Origin: Lichenicola sp964242425
Lineage (GTDB): Bacteria > Pseudomonadota > Alphaproteobacteria > Acetobacterales > Acetobacteraceae
Direction: 5' to 3'
NCBI GenBank assembly: GCA_964242425.1
Contig: CAXTCK010000104.1
Location: forward strand, 1 to 11,765
Length of the DNA: 11,765 bases
The notes under the pieces were generated by a model. It worked only from the letters and a program-made list of their open reading frames with translations. It was not told the origin of the DNA and ran no database searches. Below, piece by piece: positions 6,985 through 11,765 of this stretch. Each line of letters begins with the position of its first letter. Within the stretch, counting starts at the first letter, position 1. Position numbers and translations under genes: made by a program.

Positions 6985-7236
6985 ATGTCCGACCGGATGA
7001 ACCGGATGCGGCCGTGGTTCCTCGTTGCGGCAGGAATCGCCCTGCTGCCGTTGTCGTCGTGCGGCGGCGCGCCGCCGGGCGCCCGACCGGCACCGGGGGT
7101 CGACACGGACCTGCAGCCGAACGGTAAGCCCTATGTCGGGCCGGCGACGGTGACCTCGCAGCCTCCGGCGGACAATACGGATGCCCGGCTGTACTGCCAT
7201 CCCGAAGGCGTCGGAAGCGCATGCAGCCGCCAGTGA
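6985..7236 (+). CDS. Small putative lipoprotein, function unknown
   Basis: An 83-residue protein that I do not recognise. A basic start (MSDRMNRMR) precedes a hydrophobic segment at 10-23 and a lipobox LSSC with Cys26. This fits a lipoprotein signal peptide cut before Cys26, leaving about 58 mature residues in the envelope. The mature part is rich in Pro, Gly and Ala, with two further cysteines near the end (YCHPEGVGSACSRQ), spaced so that a disulfide is possible. The ATG at 6985 lies four bases after the LysR stop; in-frame ATGs at 6997 and 7006 are also possible starts and would still leave a signal peptide. Tight spacing suggests cotranscription with the LysR gene and perhaps trxB. That this is a real gene is likely from the lipobox and spacing, but it is unproven. 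Confidence 0.65.
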   Translation: MSDRMNRMRPWFLVAAGIALLPLSSCGGAPPGARPAPGVDTDLQPNGKPYVGPATVTSQPPADNTDARLYCHPEGVGSACSRQ

Positions 7237-7265
7237 CGGGGCCGCGGGATGGCCACCCCGCCGTC
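7235..7265. terminator. Candidate GC-rich hairpin between convergent genes
   Basis: GACGG at 7235-7239 pairs with CCGTC at 7261-7265, and further G-C pairs form inside after one bulge (GG with CC of the CCCC tract at 7256-7259). It lies between the convergent ends of the lipoprotein and the DksA/TraR gene. No T-run follows on either strand, so intrinsic termination is uncertain. Confidence 0.3.
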
Positions 7266-7281
7266 CGGAACGACGTCCGCG

Positions 7282-7527
7282 CTACCTGAGCCGGCGGTCG
7301 CGCGCGTTGCCGGCAGGGCCGCGATCGCGCGCCGACTGGCAGGCGACGCAGGTACGTACTCCTGGAAGCGCCCGACGGCGTGCGTCCGGGATCTCGTCGC
7401 CGCATTCGACGCACAGGGCTTCCCCTTCTCCGGTCGGCATGCCCGCCCGCGCCCGCATCACCCCGTCCGCGACCGTGTCGTCGATCTGATCCTGCACCGC
7501 GCCGTCCGGTGCCCAGCCGCTCGCCAT
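7282..7527 (-). CDS. DksA/TraR family C4 zinc-finger protein (YbiI-like)
   Basis: This 81-residue protein belongs to the short TraR/YbiI branch of the DksA family; relatives bind the RNA polymerase secondary channel or are of unknown role. It begins MASGWAPDGAVQDQIDDTV, nearly the same opening as E. coli YbiI as I recall it. It then has the four-cysteine zinc site CVEC (39-42) and CVAC (60-63), with DEIPDARRRALPGVR between. It ends in DRRLR, also like YbiI. The frame is open further upstream (to 7632), but the ATG at 7527 has GGGAAG eight bases before it and matches the family start. Short members lack the long coiled coil of DksA itself. It is convergent with the lipoprotein gene and stands alone on its strand. 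It may act as a stress or nutrient modulator of transcription, but this is family inference. Confidence 0.88.
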   Translation of the reverse strand: MASGWAPDGAVQDQIDDTVADGVMRARAGMPTGEGEALCVECGDEIPDARRRALPGVRTCVACQSARDRGPAGNARDRRLR

Positions 7528-7630
7528 TGCCGACTTCCCATGTGGAACCATGAAAATGGGCGGGCCCGGGGCGGGCTCCAAGGGTCGCGTGGTCGCGGCC
7601 CGACGCTCACATGACGCGTGCCGAGGCGCC

Positions 7631-7856
7631 ATGGATCTGCCGCAACGGTATCAGCTACGGGCAATGGCCACGATGACTCGTGGCCTTGGCTACCGCGTCA
7701 TCGCCGAGTGCATCGAGAACGCCTGCAGCTCCGGACAGGCTCCAGGCCTGGCGCTGCGACGCGGCCCGAGGCGACGCCGGTCAGGGTGACCCGCTTCCCG
7801 GTGCGGTCCCGGCCGCTGCGATCGTGCCCTGGCGGCAGCCGCCGATGGCGGCCTGA
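7631..7856 (+). pseudogene. Decayed C-terminal remnant of an EAL-domain protein (c-di-GMP phosphodiesterase type)
   Basis: The first frame reads DLPQRYQLRAMATMTRGLGY followed by RVIAECIEN (to about 7720). This matches the segment of EAL domains normally written MARGLGYRVIAEGVET. A +1 shift between about 7721 and 7742 then gives LQAWRCDAARGD and PLPGAVPAAAI, ending at a TGA at 7854-7856. This corresponds to the usual C-terminal QAWRCD-QGY-RPLP stretch of EAL domains. The distance between the two halves fits a single-base change. The EAL signature itself, the metal-binding residues before this point and the whole N-terminus are absent. The conserved Gly of the AEGVE motif is Cys here. I therefore read it as a 5'-truncated, frameshifted relic. 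Its 3' end converges on the MFS gene. A sequencing error could explain the shift but not the truncation. Confidence 0.65.
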
Positions 7857-7902
7857 CCGCATGCCGGCACGACGTCCGGCGCACCCGCGCCGCGGCCGCG
7901 CG

Positions 7903-9405
7903 TCAGGCGATCCCGCCGCCTGGCGCCGCCAGGCGCGAGGAGATCGGCGGCGAGATGCTTTCCAGGGAGCGGCCTTCGCAGTCGACCCCCAGCCGCAGCG
8001 CCGTGACGCCGGCCACCACCATCAGCAGCCCGGCGATCCCGTAGCCCACCGCCAGCGGCACCGGGCCGCCGGTGCCGATCAGCCTGCCGAACAGCCAGGG
8101 GGTTCCGGCGGCGAACACCATGCCGAACGCGTAGAACAGGGAGATCGCGGTGGCGCGCACCTCCAGCGGGAACACCTCGCTCGCGGTCAGATAGGCGGCG
8201 GACGCGGCGGCGGAAGCGAAGAAGAAGATCACCGCCCAGCCGACCGTTTGCGTCAGCGCCGTCATCTGCCCGCCCGCGAACAAGGCGGCCACCAGCACCA
8301 TCAGCACGCCGGACACCGCATAGGTGACGAAGATCATGCGCCGGCGCCCGACCGTGTCGAACAAGGTGCCGAGCAGGAGCGGGCCCAGGAAGTTGCTGGC
8401 GGCGATCGGCAGGATGAACAGCCCGACCCTGGCCGCGGACACGTGCTCGTAGTGGGTCAGCACCATGCCGTAGGTGAAGAACACGGCGTTGTACAGGCAG
8501 GCCTGGGCCACCATCATGACCAGCACCAGCACCGAGCGCATCCGGTACTGGCCGAACATCGCGCGCAGCACCACCTTGTAGCCGAACACGCGGCGGGGAT
8601 GGATCAGGAGCGACTCGCTCACGGCAAGGAGCGGGCGGCCGGTGCACCGCGCGACCTCGCGCTCGATCCCGTTGATGGCGGCGGTGCCCTCGTCCTGCCG
8701 CCCGTGCGTCACCAGCCAGCGCGGGCTTTCCGGCACCCAGCGCCGCAGCAGCAGGATCAGGAGTCCGAGCACGCCGCCGATCCCGAAGCCAAGCCGCCAG
8801 CCGATGTCGATGCCGATCATGTTTCCGCTAAGCAGGAACAGGGAGGCGCCAGCCCCAGCACCGGCGCCGACCCAGAACGACCCGTTGACGATCAGGTCGA
8901 CCCGGCCGCGCAGCCGTGCCGGGATCAGCTCGTCGATCGCGGAGTTGATGGCGGAATATTCCCCGCCGATGCCGATGCCGGTGACGAAGCGGAACAGCAT
9001 GAACGACCGCACGTCCCACGAGAACGCCGACAGCAGCACGCCGACGATGTAGATCCCGAGCGTGACGTTGAAGATGCTCTTGCGCCCGTAGCGGTCGGTC
9101 AGCCAGCCGAACAACAGCGCGCCGATCACGGCACCCACCACATACACCGATGCCGCCCCGCCGATCTGCTCGGTGGTCATCCGCAAGGTGCGCGGGTCCT
9201 GCAGGATCGGCCCGATCGAGCCGACAATGGTGACCTCCAGCCCGTCCAGGATCCAAGTGATGCCCAGTGCCGCCACCAGCAGCACGTGGAACCGGCACCA
9301 GGGCAGCCGGTCAAGCCTGGCCGGTATGTCGGTGCGTATGGACGGCAGCAGGCCACCGCGACCGGGTGTCAGGTCGTCACGTGAATCATCAAGGGCGTTC
9401 GACAT
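7903..9405 (-). CDS. MFS transporter, sugar/organic-acid:proton symporter type
   Basis: A 500-residue major facilitator with about twelve membrane helices in two halves, presumably taking up a small organic solute across the inner membrane. The first helix carries ITWILDGLEVTIVGSIGP (49-66), whose acidic residues resemble those of aromatic-acid and sugar symporters. The loop 2-3 signature is GWLTDRYGRKS (100-110), repeated in the second half as GTLFDTVGRRRM. Other family motifs are RFVTGIGIGGEYSAINSAID (139-158), then LRGR, and PESPRWL (225-231). The ATG at 9405 has GGGAGG eight bases before it. The soluble N-terminal tail of about 35 residues is longer than usual. The PoxB-like gene is upstream on the same strand but 283 bases away, so a separate promoter is likely. 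Substrate is unknown. Confidence 0.9.
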   Translation of the reverse strand: MSNALDDSRDDLTPGRGGLLPSIRTDIPARLDRLPWCRFHVLLVAALGITWILDGLEVTIVGSIGPILQDPRTLRMTTEQIGGAASVYVVGAVIGALLFGWLTDRYGRKSIFNVTLGIYIVGVLLSAFSWDVRSFMLFRFVTGIGIGGEYSAINSAIDELIPARLRGRVDLIVNGSFWVGAGAGAGASLFLLSGNMIGIDIGWRLGFGIGGVLGLLILLLRRWVPESPRWLVTHGRQDEGTAAINGIEREVARCTGRPLLAVSESLLIHPRRVFGYKVVLRAMFGQYRMRSVLVLVMMVAQACLYNAVFFTYGMVLTHYEHVSAARVGLFILPIAASNFLGPLLLGTLFDTVGRRRMIFVTYAVSGVLMVLVAALFAGGQMTALTQTVGWAVIFFFASAAASAAYLTASEVFPLEVRATAISLFYAFGMVFAAGTPWLFGRLIGTGGPVPLAVGYGIAGLLMVVAGVTALRLGVDCEGRSLESISPPISSRLAAPGGGIA

Positions 9406-9688
9406 GGGCGCGGCCTCCCAGCCTATCCTTCCGATCGGGACGGCAGGACTTGGCGCCTGTTCTTCCCCTGGTCCGGCACCTCAGCCGGATCCGTCGGTCG
9501 CGTGCCGGTCCGGTCTTGCCAACCGGGCCGCCATCCCACCGGACGGGGCCGGTCTTGTCATGCGGACGCTGGCCGGGTCAAGCACAGCCTGGGCCTGCCC
9601 CGGGGAGGCGGGGCGTTCCGGCTCCTGCGCCTGGACGACCCCGGCTGGCCCGCGACGGGCGAGCCGTGCCAACGCCGGAGCCGACGGG
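9406..9688. promoter_or_regulatory. Intergenic region upstream of the MFS gene, with repeated CCGGTCTTG
   Basis: No gene is supported in these 283 bases. CCGGTCTTG occurs at 9510-9518 and 9549-9557, 39 bases apart, and the first copy begins an inverted repeat CCGGT-N7-ACCGG (9510-9526). These could be operator sites for the MFS promoter. A -35-like TTGACC on the minus strand (9576-9581) lacks a good -10. Just after the PoxB-like stop, a small hairpin GCCCG-CGA-CGGGC (9648-9660) and GCCCC/GGGGC (9597-9601/9610-9614) could help end transcription, but no T-run follows. Confidence 0.3.
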
Positions 9689-11482
9689 TCAGTGCTTCGA
9701 GGGCAGGACCGAGGCCATGACCTCGCGCGCCACGTTCCTGAGGATGCTGCCGCGCTCCGGGTCGCGCGGCACCGACATGGCGAACTTCTTCGCCTGGTCC
9801 AGGGTGATGTGCGGCGGCAGCGGCGGCACGTTGGGATCGACATAGGCTTCCAGCACCACGGGGCGGTCGGACGCCAGCGCCTCGTCCCAGGCGGCGCCCA
9901 CCTTGTCGGGATCGTCGACGAAGATGCCCTTCAGGCCCAGCAGCTCGGCATATTTGTGGTACGGCATGTCCGGGATCGACTGGGTGGACATGGTCTTGGG
10001 GTCGCCCGACTGGATCCGCTCCTCCCAGGTAACCTGGTTGAGGTCGCGGTTGTTCAGCACCAGGCAGATCCAGTTCGGGGTCGCCCATTCCTTCCAGTAC
10101 TTGGACACGGTGATCAGCACGTTGATGCCGTTCATCTGCATGGCGCCGTCGCCCATGCAGGTGATCACCGTGCGGTCGGGGAACGCGAACTTGGCCGCGA
10201 CCGCATAAGGCGTGCCGGCGCCGAGCGAGGCGAGCCCGCCGGACAGCGAGCCCATCATGCCGCGCCGGAACTTCAGGTCGCGGGCATACCAGTTGGCGGC
10301 GGACCCGGAATCCGCGGTGACGATCGCGCGCTCGGGCAGGCGCGACGACAGCTCCCAGAACACCCGCTGCGGGTTGAGCGGCTCGGCCGCGTGCATGGCG
10401 CGCGCCTCAAGCAGCTCCCACCACTTGGCGATGTTCTTCTCGATGCCTTCGCGCCAGGAGCGGTCCTGCTTGCGCCGGAGCAGCGGGAGCAGCGCCTGCA
10501 GGGTGAGCCGGGAGTCGCCATGAAGGTGCACGTCCATGGGGTAGCGCAAGCCCAGCATCTCCGGGTCGATGTCGATCTGCACCGCCCTCGCCTGCCCTTC
10601 CTTGGGCAGGAACTCGGTCCAGGGGAAGCCGGAGCCCACCATCAGCAGGGTGTCGCAGCCGAGCATCATGTCCGACGACGGCTCGGTGCCGAGCAGGCCG
10701 ATCGAGCCGGTCACGAACGGCAGGTCGTCCGGCACCACCTGCTTGCCGAGCAACGCCTTGGCGATGCCGCAGCCAAGCAGATCGGCCACCTCGATCAGTT
10801 CCTCGGTCGCTCCCTTGGCGCCGGCGCCGATCAGGATCGACACCTTCTTGCCCTCGTTCAGGATGTCGGCCGCGCGTTGCAGGTCGGCCTCATACGGCAC
10901 CACGCGTGGCCTGCTGTAGCCGATGGAGGAATGCTCGTAGCCGTGCAGGTGCGGCGGCTTCTCGACCGCCGCCATGATCTGGACGTTGGCCGGAAACACC
11001 ACGCAGGTGACGCGCCGTTCGGCGATGGCGATGCGGAAGGCGCGGTCGATCAGGTGGCGCACCTGTGTCGGGTCGGAGGCCATCTCGCAGTAGGCGCCGG
11101 CCACGTCCTTGAACAGCACCTTCAGGTCCAGCTCCTGCTGGTCCGAGCCGCCGATCACCGGGGTGCCGTGCTGGCCGACGATCGCCACCACCGGCTGGTG
11201 GTCGAGGCGGGCGTCGTACAACCCATTCAGCAGGTGCACCGCCCCCGGCCCGGAGGTCGCCATGCAGACGCCGACCTCGCCGGTGAACTTGGCGTGAGCG
11301 GAGGCCATGAACGCCGCCATCTCCTCGTGGCGGACCTGCACGAACTTGAGCGTGCCTTCCTTGTCGGCGTCGTCCACCGCGACGTCGAGGCCGGCGATGC
11401 CGTCGCCGGGGTAGCCGAAGATGCGCCGCACGCCCCATTGCTGCATGCGTTCGACGACGAATTCGCTGACGTTCTTGCTCAT
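9689..11482 (-). CDS. PoxB-like thiamine-diphosphate enzyme (pyruvate:quinone oxidoreductase / pyruvate oxidase family)
   Basis: A 597-residue enzyme with the three-domain plan of PoxB and acetolactate synthase. The N-terminal pyrimidine-binding domain has IFGYPGDGIAGL (21-32), the catalytic glutamate in VRHEEMAAFMA (Glu53) and ATSGPGAVHLLNGLYDA (75-91). The middle domain has LIGAGAKGA (217-225), then GSGFPWTEFLP (283-293) and VQIDIDP (301-307), as expected for FAD binding in PoxB. The C-terminal domain carries the ThDP-magnesium motif GDGAMQM ending in LVLNN (444-478). The most likely reaction is oxidative decarboxylation of pyruvate to acetate with electrons passed to quinone. Acetolactate synthase is less likely, because there is no regulatory-subunit gene and the spacing of motifs follows PoxB. 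The ending (LRNVAREVMASVLPSKH) could be a short amphipathic membrane helix like that of PoxB. The ATG at 11482 has GGAG eight bases upstream. A candidate EcfG promoter lies just before. Confidence 0.78.
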   Translation of the reverse strand: MSKNVSEFVVERMQQWGVRRIFGYPGDGIAGLDVAVDDADKEGTLKFVQVRHEEMAAFMASAHAKFTGEVGVCMATSGPGAVHLLNGLYDARLDHQPVVAIVGQHGTPVIGGSDQQELDLKVLFKDVAGAYCEMASDPTQVRHLIDRAFRIAIAERRVTCVVFPANVQIMAAVEKPPHLHGYEHSSIGYSRPRVVPYEADLQRAADILNEGKKVSILIGAGAKGATEELIEVADLLGCGIAKALLGKQVVPDDLPFVTGSIGLLGTEPSSDMMLGCDTLLMVGSGFPWTEFLPKEGQARAVQIDIDPEMLGLRYPMDVHLHGDSRLTLQALLPLLRRKQDRSWREGIEKNIAKWWELLEARAMHAAEPLNPQRVFWELSSRLPERAIVTADSGSAANWYARDLKFRRGMMGSLSGGLASLGAGTPYAVAAKFAFPDRTVITCMGDGAMQMNGINVLITVSKYWKEWATPNWICLVLNNRDLNQVTWEERIQSGDPKTMSTQSIPDMPYHKYAELLGLKGIFVDDPDKVGAAWDEALASDRPVVLEAYVDPNVPPLPPHITLDQAKKFAMSVPRDPERGSILRNVAREVMASVLPSKH

Positions 11483-11523
11483 GTCCTGAACTCCGGCGCG
11501 GTGGCGGGGTGCGTCGTCGCAGC

Positions 11524-11549
11524 AACGCCCGCTCGTTCCACGCCGTTCC
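11524..11549 (-). promoter_or_regulatory. Candidate EcfG (general stress sigma) promoter of the PoxB-like gene
   Basis: On the minus strand GGAAC (11549-11545) is followed after exactly 17 bases by CGTT (11527-11524). This matches the GGAAC-N16/17-CGTT promoter consensus of the alphaproteobacterial general stress sigma factor EcfG. Transcription would begin near 11516, leaving a leader of about 35 bases that contains the GGAG ribosome binding site. Confidence 0.55.
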
Positions 11550-11562
11550 GCGCCGTTCCGCC
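11535..11562 (-). repeat. Three tandem GGAAC elements at ten-base period
   Basis: On the minus strand GGAACGGCGC, GGAACGGCGT and GGAACGAGCG follow one another, so GGAAC recurs every ten bases, about one helical turn. Only the middle copy has CGTT at promoter spacing. The array may reflect alternative -35 elements or slippage in a regulatory region. Confidence 0.6.
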
Positions 11563-11601
11563 AGGGTATCCTTTGCGATGGCTGTCCGGACCGGCCGCGG
11601 C

Positions 11602-11765
11602 TCAGCTCCGCTTGTACACGTCCTCGATGCGGACGATGTCGTCCTCGCCGAGATAGGCGCCCGACTGCACCTCGATCAGGGTGAGCGGGATGCGGCCCGG
11701 GTTCTCCAGCCGGTGGGTGCAGCCGAGCGGCAGGTAGATGCTCTCGTTCTCGCGCACCATCACCT
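11602..11765 (-). CDS. manC: Mannose-1-phosphate guanylyltransferase / mannose-6-phosphate isomerase, C-terminal end only
   Basis: Only the last 53 residues are present; the gene continues beyond the right edge. They read through ENESIYLPLGCTHRLENPG, then IPLTLIEVQSGAYLGEDD and IVRIEDVYKRS. This is the cupin tail of the type II bifunctional enzyme (ManC/AlgA/XanB/CpsB family), which makes GDP-mannose, and in many members also isomerises fructose-6-phosphate, for polysaccharide synthesis in the cytoplasm. The phrase QSG-YLGEDDIVR-ED is diagnostic for the family. The stop is TGA at 11604-11602, 119 bases before the PoxB-like start. GDP-mannose from it could in principle feed the GT2-GtrA enzyme at 3146-4264, but that link is speculation. 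Whether the full gene is intact cannot be seen. Confidence 0.87.
   Translation of the reverse strand, partial: VMVRENESIYLPLGCTHRLENPGRIPLTLIEVQSGAYLGEDDIVRIEDVYKRS

Noticed and set aside
7528..7632. A 35-residue N-terminal extension of the DksA/TraR protein
   Set aside because: The family begins at MASGW, where a good ribosome binding site is present; the extension has no similarity I recognise.
7863..7880. Hairpin GCCGG-N8-CCGGC after the MFS gene as a terminator
   Set aside because: The stem is only five pairs with no T-run, and such short matches are common in GC-rich DNA.
7618..9384. A 588-codon open plus-strand frame opposite the MFS gene
   Set aside because: It is antisense to a clear twelve-helix transporter and rich in Gln, Asp, His and Arg repeats. 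Its beginning uses a different frame from the EAL relic.
9173..11656. An 827-codon open plus-strand frame opposite the PoxB-like gene
   Set aside because: The minus-strand enzyme has every family motif in place; this frame is its mirror, of low-complexity His/Gly/Arg/Val composition and no recognisable domain.
1..11765. A defence island, mobile element, prophage or biosynthetic cluster
   Set aside because: No integrase, transposase, toxin-antitoxin pair, terminal repeat, CRISPR repeat or defence domain is visible; the genes are housekeeping, motility, envelope and regulatory types.

Overview
This is a strongly GC-rich stretch of a Gram-negative, probably flagellated alphaproteobacterium. The LysR regulator beside trxB, the Lrp-type regulator and an EcfG-type promoter motif fit Alphaproteobacteria. 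Acetobacteraceae/Rhodospirillales is my best guess, but no rRNA or marker gene here proves it. The window is scaffolded: two runs of exactly 100 N (1881-1980 and 5983-6082) look like placeholder gaps, so gene order across them is not certain. There is no tRNA, rRNA, CRISPR array, transposase or phage gene that I can see.

Layout. (1) 1-1865, minus strand: the flagellar stator pair, in the order motB then motA, with motA running off the left edge. (2) 1981-4778, minus strand: a probable three-gene operon of an Lrp/AsnC regulator, a GT2 glycosyltransferase fused to a GtrA membrane domain, and a GT39/ArnT-like membrane glycosyltransferase cut by the first gap. The last two genes together resemble a compact gtrABC-type glycan-modification set. 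(3) 4929-7236, plus strand: thioredoxin reductase trxB, a gap, a LysR regulator and a small lipoprotein. The 150-base lrp/trxB divergent region holds a long imperfect hairpin and a second inverted repeat. (4) 7282-7856: a small DksA/TraR zinc-finger protein on the minus strand and, pointing away from it, a truncated and frameshifted remnant of an EAL domain. (5) 7903-11765, minus strand: the 3' end of a ManC-type GDP-mannose enzyme, a PoxB-like thiamine-diphosphate enzyme and an MFS transporter.

How the parts may work together. The trxB/LysR/lipoprotein group looks like a redox-homeostasis unit next to an Lrp regulator. The PoxB-like gene has three tandem GGAAC elements just upstream, one of them followed at 17 bases by CGTT. 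This matches the general stress sigma factor (EcfG) promoter of Alphaproteobacteria and parallels sigma-S control of poxB in E. coli. I found no convincing wholly new system. The most useful observations are this promoter, the decayed EAL gene, the hairpin between lrp and trxB, the reversed stator gene order, the GtrB-GtrA fusion beside a GT-C enzyme, and evidence that the second gap may be an artefact.
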